A stretch of DNA of 64,000 nt, from positions 310,001 through 374,000 of the forward strand of contig OZ223306.1 in the NCBI GenBank assembly GCA_965140735.1, in the 5' to 3' direction. The position numbers were made by a program, and so were the translations under genes. Origin of the DNA: Fusibacter_A sp965140735 (GTDB lineage Bacteria; Bacillota; Clostridia; Peptostreptococcales; Acidaminobacteraceae). Under the pieces are notes generated by a model. That model saw only the letters and a program-made list of their open reading frames with translations. It did no database searches and was not told where the DNA came from. Numbering within the stretch: the stretch's first letter is position 1; each line of letters opens with the position of its first letter. This document shows, piece by piece, positions 8,611-16,825 of the stretch.

Positions 8611-9489
8611 ATGGAAAAAACACTTGTTGTCTTGTCAAAAGAGCATAATCCATATGCAAATCATGCTATAGAAGAAATCTTATTAAAGGAATACAGTGCG
8701 TATACTCGAGTCCTTTTTTTATGGACGAATTCTGCTTCAGTGGTCTTTGGTAGAAATCAAAATCCTTGGAAGGAGATTCGTGTTCAGAGTGCACAAGATG
8801 AAGGTATCGTACTCATTCGGCGTCTTTCGGGAGGCGGGACTGTTTTTCATGATCTTGGAAATCTGAATTACAGTTTTTTAGAAAGCCAAAGTCATTATGA
8901 TGAGGCATTGCATTATAAAATTATCTGTGACTCAGTTCTTGAATTTGGTGTTGAACTTAGGAAAAATAAACGTAAAGATTTACTTTTAGATGGGTTAAAA
9001 GTATCTGGAAATGCTTTTTATTTAAAGGGAAATAGACGTCTTCATCACGGCACACTTCTTGTAAGCACAGATGAAAATTCGATATGGAAGGTACTGAAAA
9101 AAAAGGATGATAATATTGAATCAAAGGGTATAAGCTCAGTGACGAGCAAAGTAACGACGTTAGAATCCACTAATCCGCTTATTAAAATGGAACAGGTCCA
9201 AAACGCTATTGTCAGTACGTTTTACAAAGCACATCAGTATAAGGTGGAGACAGTGACTGTTGATGAAATTCAAGACAAGTTTAAAACTCAATATGAAGCA
9301 ATTGTTAATCGATTAAAATCATGGGAATGGACTTTTGGCGAAACGCCATCGTTTGTATACCGCTATGATGAGACGAATCATTTGAAAGTAAAAAATGGCA
9401 TTGTTGATGAAGTCGTCGGTAAAAAACTAGAAAGTATTTTTCAGTTAGGTGAAATGATGAAATTTACAGATCAATTTAAGGAGGTTTAA
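8611..9489 (+). CDS. lplA: Lipoate-protein ligase
   Basis: 292 aa. It activates lipoate with ATP and attaches it to lipoyl domains, here presumably the E2 protein encoded in the same operon. The family motif RRLSGGGTVFHDLGNLNYSF is intact, as are GRNQNPW and the lipoate-pocket segment KVSGNAFYL. The C-terminal accessory domain is present but short (SWEWTFGETPSF to the end), making the protein some 40 residues shorter than E. coli LplA. It lies 2 bp before the E1 alpha gene, and the E1 alpha ribosome site overlaps its end. Confidence 0.93.
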   Translation: MEKTLVVLSKEHNPYANHAIEEILLKEYSAYTRVLFLWTNSASVVFGRNQNPWKEIRVQSAQDEGIVLIRRLSGGGTVFHDLGNLNYSFLESQSHYDEALHYKIICDSVLEFGVELRKNKRKDLLLDGLKVSGNAFYLKGNRRLHHGTLLVSTDENSIWKVLKKKDDNIESKGISSVTSKVTTLESTNPLIKMEQVQNAIVSTFYKAHQYKVETVTVDEIQDKFKTQYEAIVNRLKSWEWTFGETPSFVYRYDETNHLKVKNGIVDEVVGKKLESIFQLGEMMKFTDQFKEV

Positions 9490-9491
9490 GT

Positions 9492-10577
9492 ATGTTCTTA
9501 GAAAATGTGAATCCATTAGTGGATGAAATGATTCAAATTTTAAATGCCAAGGGTGAAGTTGTCAAACCTGAATGGATGCCAGAGTTGTCAAAAGAAGTGC
9601 TTTTAAAGATGTATAAGACCATGCGATTGAGTCGAATTATTGATGAGAAAACGCTTCAATATCAGCGTCAAGGCAGAATGCTTACTTATGCGCCAAATCT
9701 AGGACAAGAAGCAACACAAGTTGGTTCTGTGGCAGCTATCCGCCAAACAGATTGGGTGGCACCTTCCTTTAGAGAATTAGGCGTCTGGCTTTATAAAGGT
9801 GCACCGCTTTACAATGTGTTCCTGTATTGGTTTGGAAACGAATTGGGTATGAAGATGTCAGAAGATATCAAAATATTACCTATATCAATACCGATTGCCT
9901 CTCAAATGCAACATGCAACGGGCCTTGCTTATGCTTCGAGATTAAAAGGTGAGGATGATGTGGCAATTGCTTATGTAGGGGATGGTGGCACTTCACAGGG
10001 TGATTTCCACGAAGCACTTAATTTTGCCTCTGTAAAAAATACACCGAATGTTTTCATCATTCAGAATAATCAATTTGCTATTTCCACAAGAAGAGCGATT
10101 CAATCTAAAGCGGGAACAATGGCACAAAAGGCACTGGGCTATGGTATCCCAGGCATTCAAGTAGATGGTAATGACATTTTTGCCATGTATGCAGTGACAA
10201 AAGAAGCGGTTGAACGCGCTAGAAATGGTGAGGGTCCAACCTTAATTGAGGCTTACACTTACCGATTAGGGGCACATACGACATCTGATGATCCGACGGT
10301 TTATCGAGAAGAAGCAGAAGTTGAAGAATGGCGTCAAAAAGATCCAATAGATCGTTTTAGAATTTACTTATACAATCAAGGTTTTTGGAGTGAATCAGAA
10401 GAGGAAGCCTATGTCAAAGAGCAATCCGAATTTGTTAAAGAAACTTTTGAAGCGGTTGAGCAATCAGGCCTAACACCTTTAGAAGATGTTTTTGATTATG
10501 TCTATGCAGAAAAAACGCCTATTTTAGAGGCACAATATCAAGAGCGTAAAGCATTTTATGCAAAGGAGGGCAAATAA
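9492..10577 (+). CDS. pdhA: Pyruvate dehydrogenase E1 component, alpha subunit
   Basis: 361 aa thiamine diphosphate-binding subunit that decarboxylates pyruvate and transfers the acetyl group to lipoyl-E2. The TPP-binding motif runs from GDGGTSQGDFHEALNFAS to NNQFAIS, and the N-terminal half shows QYQRQGRM, GQEATQVGS and SFRELGVWLYKGAPL typical of Firmicutes PdhA. Strong ribosome site (aaggagg) ahead. First of four complex genes in the classical order alpha-beta-E2-E3. A branched-chain 2-oxoacid or acetoin dehydrogenase is the alternative; overall likeness favours pyruvate. Confidence 0.9.
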   Translation: MFLENVNPLVDEMIQILNAKGEVVKPEWMPELSKEVLLKMYKTMRLSRIIDEKTLQYQRQGRMLTYAPNLGQEATQVGSVAAIRQTDWVAPSFRELGVWLYKGAPLYNVFLYWFGNELGMKMSEDIKILPISIPIASQMQHATGLAYASRLKGEDDVAIAYVGDGGTSQGDFHEALNFASVKNTPNVFIIQNNQFAISTRRAIQSKAGTMAQKALGYGIPGIQVDGNDIFAMYAVTKEAVERARNGEGPTLIEAYTYRLGAHTTSDDPTVYREEAEVEEWRQKDPIDRFRIYLYNQGFWSESEEEAYVKEQSEFVKETFEAVEQSGLTPLEDVFDYVYAEKTPILEAQYQERKAFYAKEGK

Positions 10578-10578
10578 T

Positions 10579-11556
10579 ATGTTAGTACTTAATTTAATTG
10601 AAGCGGTTACCAATGCACTTGATGTTGCAATGGATTCAGATAAAAGTATAGTGGTTTATGGTGAAGACGTCGGTTTTGAGGGTGGTGTTTTTAGAGCGAC
10701 TAAAGGCCTTCAAGCTAAATATGGTGAAGAACGCTGTTTTGATAGCATTCTTGCAGAGTCTTCTATTATTGGATCTGGTATTGGTATGGCAATCAATGGT
10801 CTAAAACCAGTGGTTGAAATGCAATTTTCAGGGTTTATGTTTCCGGGATTCAATCAAATTGTGACACATGCTGCACGTATGAGAAACCGTTCGAGAGGTT
10901 TATACACAGTGCCTATGGTTATAAGAATGCCATATGGTGGTGGCGTTAGAGCACTTGAACATCACTCTGAATCGTTGGAAGTTCTCTTTGCACACACGCC
11001 GGGGTTAAAGGTTGTGATCCCATCAACGCCGTATGATGCAAAAGGTTTATTGCTTTCTGCTATTATGGACCCTGACCCAGTGATCTTTTTGGAACCAAAG
11101 CGTATTTATAGAGCGTTCAAACAAGAAGTTCCGGAAGAAATTTACACGATACCAATTGGCAAAGCAAAAGTTGTGAAAGATGGGGCTGACTTAACGGTTG
11201 TCGCTTGGGGTGCAATGGTCAAAGAAACTCAAAAGGCCATAGAGACACTTGAAAAAGAAGGCCATAGTATAGAATTGATTGATTTACGGACGATTTCACC
11301 AATTGATAAGGAAACTCTAATTAAATCTGTTCAAAAAACAGGCAGATTTGCAGTCGTTCATGAAGCTGCTAAAACGTATGGCCCTGGTGCTGAGCTTATT
11401 ACAATTATTAATGAAGGTGCATTTTTATATCTAGAAGCACCTCCAACCAGAATTGCCAGTGTTGATATCGTCATTCCGCTTCCAAAAGGGGAGCATCATT
11501 ACGTTCCAAATTTAGACTTAATTACGAAAGAACTCAGACAAGTTATCGAATACTAG
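10579..11556 (+). CDS. pdhB: Pyruvate dehydrogenase E1 component, beta subunit
   Basis: 325 aa transketolase-like subunit forming the E1 heterotetramer. Family signatures include VVYGEDVGFEGGVFRATKGL, FDSILAESSIIGSGIGMA, EMQFSGFMFPGFNQI and HHSESLEVLFAHTPGLKV. The ATG at 10579 (MLVLNLIEA) is one base after the alpha stop and is served by aaaggagg; a longer frame from 10558 overlaps the alpha gene and is rejected. Confidence 0.93.
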   Translation: MLVLNLIEAVTNALDVAMDSDKSIVVYGEDVGFEGGVFRATKGLQAKYGEERCFDSILAESSIIGSGIGMAINGLKPVVEMQFSGFMFPGFNQIVTHAARMRNRSRGLYTVPMVIRMPYGGGVRALEHHSESLEVLFAHTPGLKVVIPSTPYDAKGLLLSAIMDPDPVIFLEPKRIYRAFKQEVPEEIYTIPIGKAKVVKDGADLTVVAWGAMVKETQKAIETLEKEGHSIELIDLRTISPIDKETLIKSVQKTGRFAVVHEAAKTYGPGAELITIINEGAFLYLEAPPTRIASVDIVIPLPKGEHHYVPNLDLITKELRQVIEY

Positions 11557-11567
11557 GAGGTGATATA

Positions 11568-12944
11568 ATGTTCCATGTGAAATTTGCAGATATAGGTGAA
11601 GGCATACATGAAGGTGTACTGCTTAAAATATTAGTACAAGAAGGTCAGAATATTAAAGAAGGAGAAGACTTATTTACGCTTGAAACCGATAAAGTCAATG
11701 CGGAAATTCCATCTCCAACAGATGGCGTCGTGAAAAGCATCCGATTCAAAGTGGGTGATAAAGTCAATGTGGGCGATGTCATTGTCATCGTAGATGATGG
11801 CAAGGAAGGTGTAAGAAGCAATATGGAAGGTGGGGAATCTATTCAGGATGAACCTAAAGTACAAGTGGAAACGCAAACCGAATCACAGCCTGAAATGAAA
11901 CCTGTTGTGGAAGCAAGTGGTGCAAGCGTTGTGGGCCAAATTGAAGTCTCGTCAGATTTAATTGCTTCAAGTGGTGAAGGTCGCATGCAAGAAGTGGCAC
12001 AAACTCAAAATACAAGAAAAATATTGGCAACGCCAGTGGCAAGGAAAATGGCGAAGGATTTGGGTGTAGACATTCAAAAAGTCGTTGGCACTGGTCCACA
12101 AGGCAGAGTCATGAAAGCGGATATTAAATTAGCAGCAAATAGTGCTTCAAGTAGTCCTGAAGTTGGTACGCCTAACCAAACGGCTCAAAAAGTTCAAGCA
12201 GCTCCAATTGCTCAAACTTCACATGCTCCAATGAACGTAGATGAGGCGCGCGTTAAGCGTGTCCCAATGACCATGCTTAGGAAGACAATTGCAGAAAATA
12301 TGACACTTTCCAAATCTAAGATTCCACATACATTGGTGATGGATGAAGCGGATGTCTCAGATCTTGTGACTTTTAAGGCAGAGACAAAAGCATTGGCTGA
12401 ATCTCAAGGTATCAAATTAACCTATTTAGCATTTTTTATTAAGGCGGTGGTTTTAGGTCTTAAAAAATATGCTTATCTCAATGCGTCATTGGATTCAGAA
12501 AGAGATGAAATTATATTGAAAAATTACTTCAATATAGGTATTGCGGTAGACACACCTGAGGGGCTCATGGTTCCTGTTATCAAAGGTGTAGACCATATGA
12601 GCCTATTTGAAATTGCTCAGAATATAGATGAACTTACTCAAAAGGCCAGAGAAAAGACTATTAAATTAAGTGACTTATCTGATGGCACATTTACGATTAC
12701 CAATTACGGCGCTGTTGGTGCTAGTTTTGGTGCTCCTATTATTAGGTATCCAGAAGCTGGTATACTTGGTGTCGGTGCAATTGTCAAAAAGCCCGTTGTG
12801 GTAGATGATGAAATCGTTATTCGTTCCGTATTGCCATTATCTTTGTCATTTGATCATCGTATTATTGATGGTGCAAATGCGGGGCGTTTTGTAGCTTATG
12901 TTAAAGAGCTGCTCTCTAGTCCTAAATTGCTCACCATGTTATAA
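11568..12944 (+). CDS. pdhC: Dihydrolipoamide acetyltransferase (E2) of the pyruvate dehydrogenase complex
   Basis: 458 aa core subunit. One lipoyl domain at residues 1-78 with the lipoylated Lys in ETDKVNAEI, a flexible Gln/Thr/Ser/Ala-rich linker, an E3/E1-binding domain near 150-190 (ATPVARKMAKDLG, GTGPQGRVMKADI), a second linker, and the catalytic domain with the active-site His in SFDHRIIDGA. A single lipoyl domain is at the low end for the family. The ribosome site aggaggtgat is strong and lies in the 11-bp gap after the beta gene. Confidence 0.95.
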   Translation: MFHVKFADIGEGIHEGVLLKILVQEGQNIKEGEDLFTLETDKVNAEIPSPTDGVVKSIRFKVGDKVNVGDVIVIVDDGKEGVRSNMEGGESIQDEPKVQVETQTESQPEMKPVVEASGASVVGQIEVSSDLIASSGEGRMQEVAQTQNTRKILATPVARKMAKDLGVDIQKVVGTGPQGRVMKADIKLAANSASSSPEVGTPNQTAQKVQAAPIAQTSHAPMNVDEARVKRVPMTMLRKTIAENMTLSKSKIPHTLVMDEADVSDLVTFKAETKALAESQGIKLTYLAFFIKAVVLGLKKYAYLNASLDSERDEIILKNYFNIGIAVDTPEGLMVPVIKGVDHMSLFEIAQNIDELTQKAREKTIKLSDLSDGTFTITNYGAVGASFGAPIIRYPEAGILGVGAIVKKPVVVDDEIVIRSVLPLSLSFDHRIIDGANAGRFVAYVKELLSSPKLLTML

Positions 12945-12970
12945 ACGAGAGCACAATTGGAGGTAAAAAT

Positions 12971-14356
12971 ATGAAACAATTTGATGTTGTCATACTCGGT
13001 GGTGGCCCAGGAGGTTATGTAGCAGCCATTAAAGCATCTCAACTCGGTGCCAAAGTAGCTGTAATCGAGGCAAAAAAAATAGGTGGTGTTTGTTTAAATG
13101 TTGGGTGTATTCCCACAAAAACATTGCTGAGAAGTGCAAAACTTTATCAAGATTTATTAGCTTCGGCTGAGTTTGGGATCGATATACCCGGAATTGCAGA
13201 TGTTTCGATCAATTGGGAAAATCTCATGAGTCGTAAAGATAAAGTCGTCAAAAAAATGGTAGGCGGCGTTCAGCAACTTATGAAATTTAACGGAATAGAA
13301 GTTTTTAATGGTTTTGGAACAGTGATAGATGCACATACGATTCAGGTTAATGATGAAAAGCTAATTGCTAAAACTTTGATTTTAGCAACAGGTTCTTCGG
13401 TTAAATTACCGAAAATTGAAGGTATAGAAGAAGGTTATAAGAACGGTGTGGTTATCGATAGTACTGGTGCGATCTCACTTAAAGAGCATCCTAAAAGCAT
13501 CACTATATTAGGTGGCGGTGTGATTGCAGTGGAATTTGCGACTCTATTTAACAGCCTAGGCACAAAAGTGACCATGCTTCAACGCTCTAACGTGATTTTA
13601 AAAAATTTAGATGAAGATGTAAGAAACACAATACAGCGGCATCTAATTCATGAAGGTGTGGAAATATTAACGGATACAACTTTGAAATCTATTTCTGGAC
13701 AAACGACTTTTTATGAGATAAATGGTGAGTCCAAGTCTGTTACAAGTGACTATATACTGGCAAGTCTAGGACGCGTCCCAAATCTAAAAGGTATTGAAAA
13801 CTTGAATTTAAAAGTGGGCCGCAAAGGTGTTGAAGTAGACCAACACATGGAGACTAGTATTAAAGGTGTCTATGCAATTGGTGATATGGTGGGCAAAATG
13901 ATGTTAGCACATGTGGCATCGGCGGAAGGTATTGTAGCAGCAGAAGCCATCATGGGTAATAAAACGGAAATTGATTATAATAAAGTGCCTGCTTGTATTT
14001 ATAGCTTTCCTGAGGTTGGTGTAATCGGTTATTCAGAAGAAGATGCCAAAAAAGCTGGGTTTGATGTGGGCACGAGTCTATTTCCACTCAGTGCGAATGG
14101 CAAAGCGATGGCAGAAGGGGAAACCACAGGATTTGTTAAAATTGTACATGACAAAAAGTACGGTGAAGTTATAGGTGTTCATATTGTGGCATCTCATGCC
14201 ACCGATATGATTGCTGAAGCAGCTGTATCTTTAGAACTTGAAGGTACAGTATATGATTTGTCTAAAACTGTACATCCCCATCCAACTTTATCGGAGATCG
14301 TTATGGAAGCTGCACATGGTGCAGTGGATAAACCAATCCATATTATTAAGAGGTAA
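12971..14356 (+). CDS. lpdA: Dihydrolipoamide dehydrogenase (E3)
   Basis: 461 aa flavoprotein that reoxidises dihydrolipoamide with NAD+. FAD-binding GGGPGGYVAAI at the N-terminus, redox-active disulfide in GVCLNVGCIPTK, NAD-binding GGGVIAVEFATLFNSLG, the GRVPN and YAIGDM segments, and the catalytic His-Glu pair in HPHPTLSE near the C-terminus. Full length. Last gene of the PDH operon, 26 bp after E2 and with its own ggagg site. Confidence 0.96.
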   Translation: MKQFDVVILGGGPGGYVAAIKASQLGAKVAVIEAKKIGGVCLNVGCIPTKTLLRSAKLYQDLLASAEFGIDIPGIADVSINWENLMSRKDKVVKKMVGGVQQLMKFNGIEVFNGFGTVIDAHTIQVNDEKLIAKTLILATGSSVKLPKIEGIEEGYKNGVVIDSTGAISLKEHPKSITILGGGVIAVEFATLFNSLGTKVTMLQRSNVILKNLDEDVRNTIQRHLIHEGVEILTDTTLKSISGQTTFYEINGESKSVTSDYILASLGRVPNLKGIENLNLKVGRKGVEVDQHMETSIKGVYAIGDMVGKMMLAHVASAEGIVAAEAIMGNKTEIDYNKVPACIYSFPEVGVIGYSEEDAKKAGFDVGTSLFPLSANGKAMAEGETTGFVKIVHDKKYGEVIGVHIVASHATDMIAEAAVSLELEGTVYDLSKTVHPHPTLSEIVMEAAHGAVDKPIHIIKR

Positions 14357-14458
14357 TCAAAAGGTAACCTATGCAACCGAATTAATCTGAAATTCTTGTT
14401 ATACTATGTTTAACAAATTGTATAAACGCATTAATTTGATAGACAAAGGAGGATTATT

Positions 14459-14647
14459 ATGATTAGTGGAAAAATGAAGATTGGTGAACTCGTGAGAACA
14501 TATCCAGGCGCTGTGGGTATTTTGCGCCAATTCGGAATGGGGTGTGTAGGTTGCCCTTCATCGCAAGCCGAAACAATTGAAGAAGCATGTCAAGTTCATG
14601 GTCTGAATTTAGAGCTTTTATTAGCAGCTTTAAATAAAAAGTTGTAG
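14459..14647 (+). CDS. DUF1858 small CxxC protein
   Basis: 62 aa. The sequence fits the DUF1858 family: IGELVRTYPGAVGILRQFGM followed by the redox/metal-like pair CVGC and a C-terminal helical stretch. Such proteins often occur beside hybrid-cluster or hemerythrin-like genes and are thought to be redox related; exact function is not established. The start has a strong aaaggagg site. Two decayed genes follow directly, so this seems to be the intact survivor of a three-gene set. Confidence 0.85.
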   Translation: MISGKMKIGELVRTYPGAVGILRQFGMGCVGCPSSQAETIEEACQVHGLNLELLLAALNKKL

Positions 14648-14657
14648 GTGATCTACT

Positions 14658-14931
14658 ATGAGTGCATTTTTAGGCCCTATTCATATTTGGCTGTACAATA
14701 AAGTACTATGGCATGCCTTGTGATCGCATTAATAATTCAATTGAAAGCAGTGAAAATCATTTTAAATGGCTTAAAAGAACATGTCTTCATACAGCTTATT
14801 GGGAAGCAGTTAGTGGTGATATTGATCTCTACAATATGTTGAGAAATCAATGGCTAGATGCCTTTATATCCGATGGTTTTAAGTTGATTACATCTGATGA
14901 TGAGGTCTATGAGATTAGGATGGGTGGATGA
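14658..14931 (+). pseudogene. Decayed gene with internal deletion and frameshift (MSAFLGPIH-type protein)
   Basis: An ATG at 14658 with a ggtgatct site opens a frame MSAFLGPIHIWLYNKV that stops after 22 codons at 14721-14723. Another frame picks up at about 14713 with MPCDRINNSIES and ends in EVYEIRMGG at 14931. From memory, proteins of about 190 aa found beside hemerythrin genes start with MSAFLGPIH and have an MPCDRxN segment near the C-terminal third, so this looks like such a gene after loss of its middle and a frame change. No domain search was run. Confidence 0.6.
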
Positions 14932-15280
14932 ACATCAACTCATATTGCGAATGCTTAATGTCATGAGGAAAGCTTGCTATAAATTGCTTAAGACAGGTCG
15001 TTATCAGTTAGAAGATTTTCAGATGATGATTGATTTTGTTAGACAATATGCAGTCCTAGATATCATTGCCAATGCCATAGGCTACACGGATCTTCTAAAA
15101 AGGCATATTGATAAGGAAGATTGAGTTGTCTATACTTTTGCTGAAAAGAATCTACCTCAAAACGCTTTAGAAAGTTTAAATCACAACTGTGAACGCTTCG
15201 AGAAAACTCAAGAAGATTTAGGCGTACAAATCAAATATCGAAAAATAGTTTCAGAACTAGAATTGAAATATGGTGATTAG
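14897..15280 (+). pseudogene. Decayed hemerythrin-like (HHE) gene
   Basis: The frame reads DEHQLILRMLNVMRKAC, typical of the first helix of hemerythrin-like HHE domains, then FVRQYAVLDIIANAIGYTDLL-like sequence where the helix with the metal-binding HxxxE should lie, so an internal stretch is missing. It reaches IDKED, hits an in-frame TGA at 15122-15124, and then continues in the same frame with VVYTFAEKNLP to a TAG at 15278-15280; this tail matches the usual C-terminus of the family. Internal deletion plus stop make it non-functional as a diiron protein. The remaining first ORF (to 15124) may still be translated. Confidence 0.7.
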
Positions 15281-15300
15281 AAACTTATATAAAAGAAAAA

Positions 15301-15356
15301 AGAGACTTTGCTGAGTGTCGTTTAATTTAAATGATACTCGGCGAGGTCTCTTTTTT
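15301..15356. terminator. Bidirectional intrinsic terminator
   Basis: A long imperfect stem (agagac...ctgagtgtc against gatactcgg...ggtctct) is preceded by an A-rich tract and followed by TTTTTT, so it can serve both the hemerythrin pseudogene side and the convergent MarR gene. Confidence 0.85.
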
Positions 15357-15393
15357 ATGAGCTGAACAAAAATGTATGATCTTAAAACAACCA

Positions 15394-15867
15394 CTAAATA
15401 TGTTTTCCAGGATGCTCTCCAGTATGCTCTGATAAAATTTGATCGTCAGAATTTAGGAGTGTTTCTAAAAGCGTTAAACCTTCTATTATTTTTTGGATAT
15501 CAGAGTCGTCTTTTGATGCAAGTAACAGTTGTAAGTATCGCGAAAGATTTTGGTCCATATTTTGATGTGAGTTGCTGAAATTATCTGTGAGAGAAACAAA
15601 GACTTTGCGTTTGTCAAGATCACTTCTAACACGTTTAACTAGGTTCTGTTTTTCTAATCGATCAATGATGCCTGATACTGCAGCAGGGCTGATTTTCATT
15701 TCTATGCTCATATCCGTAATTTTTAGAGCACCATGTTTTTCGAGTAAAGTGACCACTGTAAGTTGTGGCACTGTAAGCTCATATTCCGAATAGAAACTTT
15801 TAAGCCCTTTTTCTAGAAGATACTGGATTTCTTTGAGTTTTTCCATTATGAGTAAACTGTCAGACAT
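15394..15867 (-). CDS. MarR-family transcriptional regulator
   Basis: 157 aa winged-helix regulator: YELTVPQLTVVTLLEKHGALKITDMSIEMKIS with recognition helix AAVSGIIDRLEKQNLVKR and wing RSDLDKRKVFVSLT. The start at 15867 (MSDSLLIMEK) is preferred because aaaggtg lies 5 bases upstream; the frame extends 11 codons further to 15900. Transcribed away from an XRE/S24-like regulator, with which it shares an AT-rich intergenic region. Target and ligand unknown. Confidence 0.9.
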   Translation of the reverse strand: MSDSLLIMEKLKEIQYLLEKGLKSFYSEYELTVPQLTVVTLLEKHGALKITDMSIEMKISPAAVSGIIDRLEKQNLVKRVRSDLDKRKVFVSLTDNFSNSHQNMDQNLSRYLQLLLASKDDSDIQKIIEGLTLLETLLNSDDQILSEHTGEHPGKHI

Positions 15868-16010
15868 ACTTTCACCTTTCATTACATGCATCCAATTCAT
15901 TTGACTATTAGAGCATTATATTATATTGTATTTTACTTAACTTGTAATTATTTAATATGTTCAACAAAATATAAACCAAAACATAAATTTTGTCAATGCA
16001 TTTGCAGATA

Positions 16011-16043
16011 AAACATTTGATTATCACAAACATTTGATATAAT
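16011..16043 (+). promoter_or_regulatory. Direct repeat and -10 element upstream of the XRE/S24-like gene
   Basis: The 11-mer AAACATTTGAT occurs at 16011-16021 and again at 16028-16038, 17 bp apart, and a TATAAT at 16038-16043 overlaps the second copy. The arrangement suggests a regulator binding tandem half-sites at the promoter. Confidence 0.45.
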
Positions 16044-16093
16044 AGGCATAGAAACAAAATTGTTATAAAGGACATCATTAAAGAGGTGAACAC

Positions 16094-16786
16094 ATGAATC
16101 GATTAGCAGAAAAAATTAAGAATGCGCGAATAGCTGCAAATTTAACTGAGAAAGAGTTAGCGCAAAAGAGTGGCGTTTCGATAAGCTATTTATTACAAGT
16201 TGAGTCTGGTAAAAAAGTAATCAGTGAGAAGATTGCGGATCAAATTTTATCTTCTCTAGGAGAAAAGATTGAATTTATTGATCCTAAATTAGAAGAGAAA
16301 ACGAAACCTGTAAAAAGCCAAGTGATCACTCAAAAGAACGTGAACACACAGTCGCAAAGCAAGAATACAAGTCATGTTGTTCCAACTGGACAGTGGCAAG
16401 ATGCACTATCAGGGATTGTAAAGAGAATACCGATATACGATCTTGTAAGATGGGAGAATGTGGGGTATAAAGAGCATCCCGTTATAGACAATAAAGTCGA
16501 GGGGCATAATGGTGAAAAACTGTTATATGTTAAAGTGACAAACAATCAAGTCAGTGGCTTGAGAATCAAAATGAATGATCTCGTTTTCGTATTAGAAGCA
16601 CATGAGGTTGGCAAAAATGGTATATATCTACTGGAGCATCAAAATAAACGTATGATTAGACAAGTCGTAAAAGTCAGCAATCGTGAACTTTCTATAACCC
16701 AAGGTGGCGGTGCTGATGCTGAGATTGTAAATCGAAATCAGGTAAAAATTATGGGTAAGTGTTTGAGTGTTTTTTTTGATCTTTAA
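16094..16786 (+). CDS. XRE-family regulator with S24/LexA-like C-terminal domain
   Basis: 230 aa. Residues 5-60 form an XRE helix-turn-helix (KIKNARIAANLTEKELAQKS, SISYLLQVESGKKVIS); after a polar linker the C-terminus from about residue 110 resembles the S24 peptidase-like fold (IPIYDLVRWENVG, LRIKMNDLVFVLEAHEVGKNGIYLLEHQNKRMIRQVV). The expected catalytic Ser-Met pair is replaced by a QVSG stretch and the catalytic Lys position appears to be Arg, so autoproteolysis is unlikely; the domain may only dimerise or sense. A strong aaagaggtg site precedes the ATG. Confidence 0.8.
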   Translation: MNRLAEKIKNARIAANLTEKELAQKSGVSISYLLQVESGKKVISEKIADQILSSLGEKIEFIDPKLEEKTKPVKSQVITQKNVNTQSQSKNTSHVVPTGQWQDALSGIVKRIPIYDLVRWENVGYKEHPVIDNKVEGHNGEKLLYVKVTNNQVSGLRIKMNDLVFVLEAHEVGKNGIYLLEHQNKRMIRQVVKVSNRELSITQGGGADAEIVNRNQVKIMGKCLSVFFDL

Positions 16787-16825
16787 GTGTATTTTAATAA
16801 TAAGAGCGTATAATAGGAGAGTGCT

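Noticed and set aside
14396..14416. TTGTTA...TAACAA dyad before the DUF1858 gene as Rex or Fnr site
   Set aside because: Spacing gives 21 bp where Rex sites are 18 bp, and the half-sites do not fit Fnr.
15122..15124. In-frame TGA in the hemerythrin frame as possible selenocysteine codon
   Set aside because: The frame also has an internal deletion of metal-binding residues, the family does not carry Sec there, and no SECIS-like hairpin is evident; decay is simpler.
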